From Streptomyces sp. NBC_00461 (lineage in GTDB: Bacteria; Actinomycetota; Actinomycetes; Streptomycetales; Streptomycetaceae): a stretch of 64,000 nucleotides of DNA. A program made the translations under genes and the position numbers. A model generated the notes under the pieces. That model did not search any database and had not been told where the DNA came from. It was given only the letters and a program-made list of their open reading frames with translations. This document shows, in pieces, positions 24,838 through 32,401 of this stretch. The stretch covers positions 8,465,001 through 8,529,000 of the forward strand of contig NZ_CP107902.1 of assembly GCF_036013935.1 (NCBI RefSeq), read 5' to 3'. The stretch's first letter is position 1; every line of letters starts with the position of its first letter.

Positions 24838-26046
24838 ATGCACTCGCCCCGCAGCGAGCCGGCCGTGGACACGGTGCCCGCTCTGTCCGCCGGGCCGGTC
24901 GCGCTGGCCTGGCTGACGCAGTTCCTGGTGGGAACCGATCTCTTCGTGGTGGCGCCGCTGCTCCCTCATATCGCCACGTCGTTCGATGTCTCCGCAGCCA
25001 GTGCCGGCCTGCTGGTCACGGCCTTCTCCATCGCCTACGTGGTGGCCTCACCCTTGGCCGGCTGGGTCTCGGACCGATGGGACCGCGCCACGGTCCTGGT
25101 CGTCGCTCTGGTGCTGTTCTCCGCCTCGAACGTCGGCACCGCTCTGGCGCCGGGTTTCGGTGTGCTGCTGGTCGCCCGGGTCGTGGCGGGCCTTGCCGCC
25201 GCCGCGACCGGCCCGACGGTGTACGCCCTGGTCAGCACCCGTGCGCGGCCTCAGGCACGGGCGCAGGTGCTGGCTGTGGTCGGATCGGGTCTGCTGACCG
25301 CCCTGTGGGTGGGCGCGCCGGCCGGGTCGCTCCTGGGGCGGTACGTGGGCTGGCAGGCCGCATTCGTCATCCTGGCGGCGGGCACGTTCCTTCTGGCCTT
25401 CCCGCACGCGTTCGTCTGGCGCGCGCTTCCGGTCCCGGCGGCCCTCTCCCCGCCCAGCGCACGGCAGGGGGCCGGGCGGCCCCGTACGGGGATCGCGGTG
25501 TCCGCCGTAGCGGTGACGAGCCTGTGGGCGTTCTCCGTGTACAGCCTCTACACCTTCCTCGCCGTCGCCCTGCATGCCGACGGCAGGGCCACCGCGGTGA
25601 CGTGGCTGCTGGTCGTCTACGGCGTCGGTGCCGTCGTCGGCGGGCAGGTCGGGGGCCGGATCGCGGACCGGGCCGATGCCGTACGGGTCACCGGGGCGGC
25701 GCTGGCGCTGACGGCAGCGCTGGAAACCGTCGTGGCCCTGGTGTTCTCCGCCACCTGGGCGCTGGCCTGCGCGTTGGCCCTGTTCGCGTTGGCTGCCTAC
25801 GCCTTCTTCCCTGCCCAGCAACGCCACTTGGTCGACATGTTCCCCGAGCGGGCGACCGCGATGCTGTCGTGGAACAACAGCGCGCTGTTCGTGGGCCTGT
25901 CCCTGGCCGGCGCCGCCGGTGGCCAGATCGTGCGTGCCCTGGACTACCAGGCGTTGCTGTACATCGGCGCCGCCGTGGCCGTGCCGGCGTGTCTTGTCGC
26001 CCGTGGCCGGCCGGCCCGGCCCCGTGGGAACGAGGGACGGCCATGA
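24838..26046 (+). CDS. MFS transporter, DHA1-type
   Basis: A 402-residue major facilitator permease with about twelve hydrophobic segments. The loop between segments 2 and 3 reads GWVSDRWDRATVLVV, the usual MFS signature, and ATGPTVYALVSTRARPQARA follows segment 4. The pattern fits the drug:H+ or sugar/arabinose-efflux (AraJ-like) group. The ATG at 24838 is preceded at seven nt by TAGCGT and no Shine-Dalgarno, so the mRNA is likely leaderless. The longer upstream frame contains a CTTGAG triplet repeat and looks non-coding. Substrate unknown. Confidence 0.85.
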   Translation: MHSPRSEPAVDTVPALSAGPVALAWLTQFLVGTDLFVVAPLLPHIATSFDVSAASAGLLVTAFSIAYVVASPLAGWVSDRWDRATVLVVALVLFSASNVGTALAPGFGVLLVARVVAGLAAAATGPTVYALVSTRARPQARAQVLAVVGSGLLTALWVGAPAGSLLGRYVGWQAAFVILAAGTFLLAFPHAFVWRALPVPAALSPPSARQGAGRPRTGIAVSAVAVTSLWAFSVYSLYTFLAVALHADGRATAVTWLLVVYGVGAVVGGQVGGRIADRADAVRVTGAALALTAALETVVALVFSATWALACALALFALAAYAFFPAQQRHLVDMFPERATAMLSWNNSALFVGLSLAGAAGGQIVRALDYQALLYIGAAVAVPACLVARGRPARPRGNEGRP

Positions 26047-26166
26047 AGCATGAAGGAGAGGCCGTTCCGGGCACGTGCCGTGCGCGCCGCCTGACAGCCC
26101 GGGCCGGGGCCCAGCGGTGACAATTTCGCTTGCCGGAGAGTGATCACCACATCTACGGTCGGTCGC

Positions 26167-26859
26167 ATGGCGGACGACGAACTCACGCGCGCGGCACGGC
26201 TGCTGGACGCCCAGGCCAAGGCCGAGCGGCTCTTCGCGGAGATCGAGGAGCGCGGACTCGTCGCGCCGGGTGAGGGGGAGCGGGCGGTCAGCGACCGGAT
26301 CCGGGACCTGGCCAACGAACTGTTCGGCACGACCCGGCACTGGCACAAGCGCATCGTGCGCTCGGGGCCGAACACGCTCATGCCGTACCGGGAGAACCCG
26401 CCGGACCGGGCGATCGGCACGGACGACATCGTGTTCGCCGACTTCGGCCCGATCTTCGAAGAATACGAGGCCGACTTCGGACGGACCTTCGTCCTCGGCG
26501 ACGACCCGGACAAGGGGCGGCTGAGGGACGACCTGGCGGAGATCTTCGCTGCCGCCAAGCAGTACTTCAGCCGCGATCCGGAGATCACCGGGCAACAGCT
26601 GTACGCCGAGGTCGAGCGGCTGGCCGCCGAGTGCGGGTGGCAGCTGGGCGGCTGGCACGCCGGGCACCTGGTCGGCGAGTTCCCGCACGAGACGATCGAC
26701 GGCGCGGACACGGAGTCGTACATCACCCCCGCCAACGACACCCCGCTGCGCCGCACCGACAAGGCCGGGCGCCGCTGCCACTGGATCCTGGAGATCCATC
26801 TCATCGACCGGGAGCGGGAGTTCGGCGGCTTCTACGAGGAACTGCTCACCCTCGGCTGA
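26167..26859 (+). CDS. M24-family metallopeptidase (Xaa-Pro aminopeptidase-like)
   Basis: A 230-residue protein with the pita-bread fold of the M24 family. Metal ligands look complete: the two aspartates in FADFGPIFEEYEADFGRTF, the histidine in WHAGHLVGEFPHE and the glutamate in WILEIHL. It lacks the N-terminal domain of full Xaa-Pro aminopeptidases, so it is the catalytic domain alone. A promoter is visible: TTGCCG, 18 nt, then TACGGT ending seven nt before the ATG, indicating a leaderless mRNA. It converges on the flotillin operon; its peptide substrate is unknown. Confidence 0.82.
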   Translation: MADDELTRAARLLDAQAKAERLFAEIEERGLVAPGEGERAVSDRIRDLANELFGTTRHWHKRIVRSGPNTLMPYRENPPDRAIGTDDIVFADFGPIFEEYEADFGRTFVLGDDPDKGRLRDDLAEIFAAAKQYFSRDPEITGQQLYAEVERLAAECGWQLGGWHAGHLVGEFPHETIDGADTESYITPANDTPLRRTDKAGRRCHWILEIHLIDREREFGGFYEELLTLG

Positions 26860-26912
26860 ACCTGCACGGGCGGTGTCCTGGATTCACAGAGCGCTTCCCC
26901 CTTGATCCCGGA

Positions 26913-26966
26913 CCGAGCCCGGGGACCGTGCCGAGCCCGGGGACCGTGCCGAGCCCGGGGACCGCC
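26913..26966. repeat. Three tandem copies of an 18-bp unit
   Basis: The unit CCGAGCCCGGGGACCGTG is present twice perfectly and a third time with two changes at its end. It lies between the convergent M24 and flotillin genes, after the M24 stop. No protein is read through it. It may act as a transcription barrier or be a slippage product. Confidence 0.75.
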
Positions 26967-27022
26967 CCGTACTCAGCCCAGCCCCCGGGCTCATGCTCTG
27001 CTCAGGCTCTGCAGAGATCCCG

Positions 27023-28210
27023 CTAGTCCACGTCCACCGGGCCGTCGTCCGTCTTGCGGTCCTTGCCCGAGCGGAGCTGGAGCAGCCCGTTGGCGCTGCT
27101 CTCATCGGGGCGGCGGTTTTCGTTGGCGTCCTGGTTGCCCAGGTTCTGCCGGACCGAATCGAGGATGGTCAGGCCCTGGGACACCAGGCCCGCGGCGATC
27201 TCGCCCAGGCCGTCAGCGCCGTTGAGGACGTTGACGTTGGCGCCGGCCAGACCGCCGGCCGCCTCCTTGACGATCTGCGGGAGCTGGTCGATCAGCATCC
27301 GGTCGAGCGCGACCCGGTCGTAGGAGGCGGCTGCCTCCGCCTGGATCTTCATGCGCTGCGCGTCGGCGGCGGCGAGCACCTTGATCCGCTCGGCCTCGGC
27401 CTCGGCGGGCTTCACGATCTCGGCCACCAGCTGCTGCTGGCGGAGCTTGGCCTGGCGCAGAGCCAGATCCGTCTGGGCGTCGAGCACCTCCTGCTGGGCA
27501 TGAGCCTGGGCCAGCGGCCCGGCCTGGGAGGCCTTCGCCTGTGCGCGGTCCACCTCGGCCGAGTACTCCGCCTTGACCACGGCGGTCTGCCGGGCGTACT
27601 CGGCCTGGTTGCGGGCCGCCGCCTGCTCCGCCTCGACGGAGGCCTGGGTGGCCTGCGCCTGGGCGATCTGGGCCTGCCGCTGGATGGCCGCCTTGTGCGG
27701 CGCGGACATGGCCTCGATGTAGCCGACCTCGCCGTCGTCGATCGACTGGATCTGCAGTGAGTCCACGATCAGGCCGATCTTCGCCATCTCGACCTTCGAG
27801 GTGTCCAGGACCTCCGCGGCGAGCTTCTGCCGCTCCGTGACGATTTCCTCGACCGTCATCGAGCCGATGATGGCGCGCAGGTGGCCCGCGAAGATCCGGC
27901 CGGTCAGCACCGACATCTGGTCCTGGTCGGAGAGGAACCGCTGGCCGGCGTTGATGATGCTCTCGGTGTCGTTGCCGACCTTGAACGCGATGACGGCGCG
28001 GACGTGCAGTGCGATGCCCTGCTTGGTCACACAGGTCTCGGTGACCTCGGCCTCACACATCGACAGGGTGAGGAAACGGGTCTTGCGGAAGATCGGGAGC
28101 ACGAACTTTCCGTGCCCCGTCACCACTCGGAACGGCGCGCCCCCCAGTCCCCGTCGCCCGCCCGAGATCAACATCGCCTCGTCGGGAGCGGGAACGCGGT
28201 ATCCGAACAT
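27023..28210 (-). CDS. Flotillin/SPFH-domain protein
   Basis: A 395-residue flotillin-like protein that would assemble into large rings on the inner face of the membrane and organise lipid microdomains. The SPFH (prohibitin-like) domain covers about residues 1-180 with FVLPIFRKTRFLTLSM and SILTGRIF-like segments, and the C-terminal half is a long Ala/Gln/Glu-rich coiled coil (EAEQAAARNQAEYARQ and others). A classical membrane segment at the N-terminus is weak. GAGGAG precedes the ATG. The neighbour 12 bp upstream encodes a small NfeD-like protein, the usual partner of flotillins, which supports the call. Confidence 0.9.
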   Translation of the reverse strand: MFGYRVPAPDEAMLISGGRRGLGGAPFRVVTGHGKFVLPIFRKTRFLTLSMCEAEVTETCVTKQGIALHVRAVIAFKVGNDTESIINAGQRFLSDQDQMSVLTGRIFAGHLRAIIGSMTVEEIVTERQKLAAEVLDTSKVEMAKIGLIVDSLQIQSIDDGEVGYIEAMSAPHKAAIQRQAQIAQAQATQASVEAEQAAARNQAEYARQTAVVKAEYSAEVDRAQAKASQAGPLAQAHAQQEVLDAQTDLALRQAKLRQQQLVAEIVKPAEAEAERIKVLAAADAQRMKIQAEAAASYDRVALDRMLIDQLPQIVKEAAGGLAGANVNVLNGADGLGEIAAGLVSQGLTILDSVRQNLGNQDANENRRPDESSANGLLQLRSGKDRKTDDGPVDVD

Positions 28211-28222
28211 GCTGCTTACTCC

Positions 28223-28477
28223 TCAATCTGCGCCCGCGGCGTCGCCGCCGAGCGCGTCCAATGGATCCACCCACTCGATGACGCCGACCTCACGACATCC
28301 ACGCGACTCGATCACGAGCACCGTCGCCCCCGTGGGCAGGGGATCTTCGGACCAGGCGAGAAAGGTTTCGGTACCGCCCCTGACCCGGACCAGGACCTCG
28401 CCGGGGCCCGCGGATCCGCGGGTTCCGATGAGTACTGTGCCGGTGCAGCCGATCACTGCCTCGTCCTGCGGCATCAT
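28223..28477 (-). CDS. Small NfeD-like OB-fold protein
   Basis: An 84-residue protein resembling the C-terminal OB domain of NfeD: IGCTGTVLIGTRGSAGPGEV is followed by VRVRGGTETFLAWSEDPLP and GATVLVIESRG. It has no protease or membrane part, unlike full-length NfeD. Such short partners are usually encoded directly before flotillin genes, as here (12-bp gap), and are thought to help flotillin assembly. Two in-frame ATG codons lie at 28477 and 28474. Confidence 0.7.
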   Translation of the reverse strand: MMPQDEAVIGCTGTVLIGTRGSAGPGEVLVRVRGGTETFLAWSEDPLPTGATVLVIESRGCREVGVIEWVDPLDALGGDAAGAD

Positions 28478-28688
28478 GGCCGCTCTTCTATGTTCTGGCC
28501 CACGATTCAGACGATAGACCTACCTGGGGCGGGGACCCAACGGGCCCGCCGGTTCCGACCTCGTCACAGGGACGTATCGTCTCTGTCCGGCGGGGAGTTC
28601 GGCCCGCGCGCCATGATCGATTCCTGTCCACGACGGCTTCCGTCACCCGTGCGTCAGCTGCTTGTGTCCTGCCTCTGGCCCCGGGGAC

Positions 28689-28702
28689 ATACCGAACGGT
28701 AT
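28689..28702. promoter_or_regulatory. TetR-type palindrome before the SGNH hydrolase
   Basis: ATACCG-AA-CGGTAT is a perfect 14-bp inverted repeat, 88 bp before the ATG at 28791. Its form is typical of TetR-family operators, but no TetR gene lies next to it. No other element is recognised in the 28478-28790 gap. Confidence 0.5.
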
Positions 28703-28790
28703 ACAGGCTCCGTCGCGTGTGACGCCCGCGCCCCTTGGTGCCGGCTCCGCGCGACGTCCATGTCTCAGGGGCCTCAGGGGGAGGATTCGC

Positions 28791-29708
28791 ATGGCGGACG
28801 ACACGGGTTCGGGCACAGCTGCGAGACGTCGGCGGCGCGGGATCGCGATGGGGGCGGCACTCGGGGGCTGTGCCCTCGTCGCCGTATCGACGACTCCTGC
28901 CGCGGCGCACGGCGGGGGAGGTGGCCGCGACACGCGCTACGTGTCGCTCGGGGACTCGTACACGGCGGGCCCTCTCATCCCGACGCAGGTGGACGCGAAC
29001 TGCGCCCGCTCCGACCACAATTACCCCTCGATCGTGGCGGCGGAGCGCAGCGTGACCGCGTTCAAGGACGTGAGCTGCAGCGGAGCGACGACCGAGAACA
29101 TGTGGAAGGCGCAGGGCACCAACGACCCGCAGCTGAACGCCCTGCACCGGGACACCGATCTGGTGACGGTCCAGATCGGCGGCAACGACGTCGGATTCGG
29201 CTCCATCATCGCCACCTGCGCTCGTCTCGGCCCCCAGGATCCGACGGGGGACCCGTGCCGGCGCTACTACGCCTCCTCCGGGATCGACCAACTGGCGGTC
29301 AACATCGCGCAGACGGCGCCGAAGGTCGACGCGGTGCTGCGGGCCGTGCACACCAGGGCGCCGCACGCGCGGGTGCTCGTCGTCGGCTACCCGGACCTGC
29401 TGCCCGACGACGGCAGCGGCTGCTTCCCCTCGGTGCCGTTCGCGGCGGGGGACTTCCCCTATCTGCGGGACACCGGCAAGCGGCTGAACCTGATGCTTCG
29501 CCTGGTCGCCGAGTGGAACCGAGCCGAGTACGTCGACACGTACGGCCCCACGCGGGGCCACGACATGTGCAAGTCGCCCGCGGACCGCTGGATCGAACCA
29601 CTCCAGCCGGCCTCGCCCGCCGCCCCCGCGCACCCGAACGCCAAGGGCGAACAAGCGATGGCGCGTGCCGTGCTCGAACGTCTGGGCAAGGGGCACGGCC
29701 GTCACTGA
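28791..29708 (+). CDS. Secreted SGNH/GDSL-family hydrolase
   Basis: A 305-residue exported esterase or lipase. The N-terminus has a run of arginines (RRRRR) and a hydrophobic stretch ending TTPAAAHG, a typical Sec signal peptide with AxA cleavage. The mature enzyme starts with VSLGDSYTAGP (block I serine), then SCSGATTENM, IGGNDVGFGS (block III) and AHPNAKG (block V histidine). The acidic residue usually three before that histidine is missing, as in the Ser-His dyad enzymes of Streptomyces. Cysteines may form disulphides outside the cell. It ends before a hairpin at 29715. Confidence 0.9.
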   Translation: MADDTGSGTAARRRRRGIAMGAALGGCALVAVSTTPAAAHGGGGGRDTRYVSLGDSYTAGPLIPTQVDANCARSDHNYPSIVAAERSVTAFKDVSCSGATTENMWKAQGTNDPQLNALHRDTDLVTVQIGGNDVGFGSIIATCARLGPQDPTGDPCRRYYASSGIDQLAVNIAQTAPKVDAVLRAVHTRAPHARVLVVGYPDLLPDDGSGCFPSVPFAAGDFPYLRDTGKRLNLMLRLVAEWNRAEYVDTYGPTRGHDMCKSPADRWIEPLQPASPAAPAHPNAKGEQAMARAVLERLGKGHGRH

Positions 29709-29714
29709 GCGGTG

Positions 29715-29735
29715 TGCCGCCGATGTTCGTCGGCA
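29715..29735 (+). terminator. Hairpin after the SGNH hydrolase gene
   Basis: TGCCGCCGA pairs with TCGTCGGCA with one mismatch around a 3-nt loop, seven nt after the stop codon. Only TT follows, so it would be a weak or factor-assisted terminator. Confidence 0.45.
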
Positions 29736-29842
29736 TTGGTGTGACGTTGGGTACGGGACGGAATGAAAGGTGCTGAACGGGCAACGTTCCCCTTCATGCC
29801 CCGTTTCACGCCCCGTACTCACAGCCCCCGGCAGGTGATTCG

Positions 29843-31003
29843 ATGACGACGGCGACCAGGGCGCCCCGGCCGCCGTCCGCCACCGAAACCGCCGCCACCG
29901 CCACCACCGAGAGTCCTTCGCCCGCCGCGGCGCCCTCACTGCCCTCCCTCACCGGGCTGCGCTGGGTCGCCGCGCTGCTGGTCTTCGGACTGCACGTGAA
30001 CAACTTCCGCTATTTCGACGGCACCGCCGGCCGCACGGTCAACTGGGCGTTCGGGGCCGGCGCCACAGGCGTGTCGTTCTTCTTCGTGCTGTCAGGGTTC
30101 GTCCTGACCTGGTCCGCCCGTCCGGGCGACCGCGCACCCGCGTTCTGGCGGCGGCGCATCGCGCGCATCCTGCCGGTGCACCTGGTCACCGCCGCGATCG
30201 CGCTGCTCATGGCCTACACGCTGGCCCACCAGACGAAGCCGACCCTGCGCCAGGGACTGGCCAACGTCCTGCTGGTGCATTCCTGGTGGCGCCCGTGGTG
30301 GCAGACCCTGGACCCGGTCAGCTGGTCACTGGCCTGCGAGGCCTTCTTCTACGCCGCCTTCCCGCTGCTGGCCCTCCTGCTGCGCCGGATCGGCGGCCGG
30401 GGAGCGGCGGCGCTGGCCGGGGCGTCGGTGCTGGGGGTCCTGGCACTGGCCTGGGTGGACACGCACCACCTGCTCGGCCAGCCGATCGACTCCCTCCCCG
30501 CCGCGCGTCTGCCCGAGTTCGTCCTCGGAGCCGCCGTCGCCCGGCTGGTGCTGCTCGACCGGTGGCGCGGACCCGGCCTGGAGGCCTCGCTCGCCCTGGC
30601 GATCATCGGCTACTTCCTCGTCCCGCAGGTCACCGCCGGCTACCCGGCCACCACCTGCACCGTCATCGGCTTCGCGCTGCTCATCCCCGCGGCGGCCGTC
30701 GCGGACCTGCGCGGCCTGCCGTCGCTGTGGCGCCACCGGCGACTGGTACGGCTGGGAGAGCTCTCGTTCGCCTTCTACATGGTCCACCTGCTGGTGCTGC
30801 GGGCCGGGACCAACGTGCTCGGCGTCAAACCCCGGTACGGCGTGACGGAGGGCCTGGCCGTCACCGCCGTCGCGTTCACCGTCTCCCTCGGCCTGTCCTG
30901 GATCCTGTACGAGGCGGTGGAACGGCCCGCGAGACGTCTGCTGCTCCGAGGCCGCCGCCGCACCGACACGCGCCGTCCGGCCGCCCGGCAGCCGGACGCC
31001 TAG
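29843..31003 (+). CDS. Membrane acyltransferase, family 3 (OafA/NodX-like)
   Basis: A 386-residue integral membrane acyltransferase with about ten hydrophobic segments. The catalytic histidine region is seen as SLTGLRWVAALLVFGLH, then SFFFVLSGFVLTWS and FWRRRIARILPVHL, all typical of the family, which transfers acyl groups to sugars, peptidoglycan or secondary metabolites at the membrane. A Thr/Ala-rich N-terminal stretch of about 30 residues precedes the first segment. It stands alone, so the acceptor is unknown. Confidence 0.88.
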   Translation: MTTATRAPRPPSATETAATATTESPSPAAAPSLPSLTGLRWVAALLVFGLHVNNFRYFDGTAGRTVNWAFGAGATGVSFFFVLSGFVLTWSARPGDRAPAFWRRRIARILPVHLVTAAIALLMAYTLAHQTKPTLRQGLANVLLVHSWWRPWWQTLDPVSWSLACEAFFYAAFPLLALLLRRIGGRGAAALAGASVLGVLALAWVDTHHLLGQPIDSLPAARLPEFVLGAAVARLVLLDRWRGPGLEASLALAIIGYFLVPQVTAGYPATTCTVIGFALLIPAAAVADLRGLPSLWRHRRLVRLGELSFAFYMVHLLVLRAGTNVLGVKPRYGVTEGLAVTAVAFTVSLGLSWILYEAVERPARRLLLRGRRRTDTRRPAARQPDA

Positions 31004-31155
31004 CGCGCAGCCTCCGGGCGCGAGGTTCACCATGGCGGCCCACGTCGCCGTCGTCGCGGTGGCCCCGGTCGCCGTCGCCTCGGAGGCCCCAGTCGCCGCC
31101 GTACTCAAGGCGACCGGGCTTGTCAGCGACGGCCGGACGGCCGCCGTGGCGCGGC

Positions 31156-31623
31156 TCAGACGCGCGGACGGGCAGCCGGTCCCGGCGACACCGTGACCTC
31201 TCGCGGGGAGAGCGCCGTGTGGTCGTCGGGGCACTCGACCACCACCCGGACCGGGGCGCCGCAGTCGCGGTGCCGGATGTCCAGGACCGGGCCCTCGGGA
31301 TCGCCGACGTAGGTCTCGCCCCACTGCCGCAGGGCCACCAGGACGGGCCACAGGTCGCGGCCCTTGGGTGTGAGGCGGTACTCGTGCCGGGTCCGGCTGC
31401 CGCGGTCCTGGTAGGGGACGGCGGCCAGGATCCCGGCCGCGACCAGCTTGCGCAGCCGGTCGGCGAGGACCGCCTCGGAGAGCCCCATATGGCGGCGGAA
31501 GTCGTCGAAGCGACGGACCCCGTTGAAGGCGTCGCGCACGAGCAGCAGCGTCCACTTCTCGCCGACCAGGTCGAGGGTGCGCTGGACCGTGCAGTTCTCG
31601 GTGCTCGTCTCGAGCCACTTCAT
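31156..31623 (-). CDS. HxlR-family transcriptional regulator
   Basis: A 155-residue winged-helix regulator of the HxlR/MarR-like family. It begins with TENCTVQRTLDLVGEKWTLL, the conserved Cys-containing start of HxlR proteins, followed by RDAFNGVRRFDDFRRHMGLS. The cysteine near residue 12 may sense electrophiles or oxidants, as in related regulators. The ATG at 31623 is used; one three codons upstream is possible. It is divergent from a PaaI-type thioesterase gene with about 100 bp between, and likely controls it. Confidence 0.88.
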   Translation of the reverse strand: MKWLETSTENCTVQRTLDLVGEKWTLLLVRDAFNGVRRFDDFRRHMGLSEAVLADRLRKLVAAGILAAVPYQDRGSRTRHEYRLTPKGRDLWPVLVALRQWGETYVGDPEGPVLDIRHRDCGAPVRVVVECPDDHTALSPREVTVSPGPAARPRV

Positions 31624-31654
31624 ACCGCCCATCGTAGGGCACCTGGCTTCATCA

Positions 31655-31684
31655 TTGACAGTCAGCGGAGGAGGCAGCTAGCTT
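31655..31684 (+). promoter_or_regulatory. Promoter of the PaaI-type thioesterase gene
   Basis: TTGACA (31655-31660) and TAGCTT (31679-31684) are separated by 18 nt, 40 bp before the ATG at 31725. It lies in the divergent gap with the HxlR gene, so HxlR probably acts here. Confidence 0.6.
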
Positions 31685-31724
31685 CGAGAAGCAGAGTCAG
31701 AGGCCAGGGAGGAACGACAGCCGC

Positions 31725-32219
31725 ATGGAACGCTCTCGTACGTACGACTGGGACGACCCCGCGATCTCGGCGGCCGCCGTCGGGCAGGGCTCCGGCCTGC
31801 ACTTCCTGCGGGAGATACTCGCCGGTCGGCTGCCCGCGCCGCCGATCGCCGCCACTCTGGGCATGGACCTCGAAGAGGTGGACCACGGGCACGCCGTGTT
31901 CTCCATGGTGCCGGGGGAGGAGCACTACAATCCCATCGGCAGCGTCCACGGAGGGATCTACGCGACGATGCTCGACTCGGCGGCCGGCTGTGCCGTCCAG
32001 TCCACCCTGCCGCAGGGCATGGCCTACACCTCGCTCGACCTGACCGTGAAGTTCCTGCGCCCGATCACGGCCGACACGGGCAAGGTCCGCGCCGTCGGCA
32101 GCGTCCTCAGCAGCGGCCGGCGCACCGCCCTCGCCGAGGCCAGGCTCCTCGACCCGACCGACCGCCTGCTGGCCCACGCGACCAGCAGCTGCATGCTGTT
32201 CCCGGCACCGGCTGTCTGA
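31725..32219 (+). CDS. PaaI-family hotdog thioesterase
   Basis: A 164-residue hotdog-fold thioesterase that would release CoA from an aromatic or small acyl-CoA. The active-site stretch HYNPIGSVHGGIYATMLDSA is the PaaI signature with the conserved catalytic aspartate, and LTVKFLRPITADTG is the usual second strand. It is divergent from HxlR and has its own promoter. A role in relieving CoA trapping under HxlR control is plausible, but the acyl group is unknown. Confidence 0.88.
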   Translation: MERSRTYDWDDPAISAAAVGQGSGLHFLREILAGRLPAPPIAATLGMDLEEVDHGHAVFSMVPGEEHYNPIGSVHGGIYATMLDSAAGCAVQSTLPQGMAYTSLDLTVKFLRPITADTGKVRAVGSVLSSGRRTALAEARLLDPTDRLLAHATSSCMLFPAPAV

Positions 32220-32401
32220 GCCTCGACTCCCGCCGGGCTCGGCCCTGTTGCCGCCGTTCGTCCATGCCGGACATCAGGGCGTCCGAGCATCCGACGGACA
32301 GGGAACCCATCCCTCCGCCGCCCACCCATTGCGGGCGTGCCCGGTACGCCAGAGTCTGGGAGCAGTGCCGGGCCGGCAGGGCCAGGCCCAGGGAGGCGGC
32401 G

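Noticed and set aside
27881..29776. Long plus-strand frame over the NfeD-like/flotillin start and SGNH gene
   Set aside because: Shadow frame; it runs antisense to flotillin and out of frame with the clear SGNH gene.
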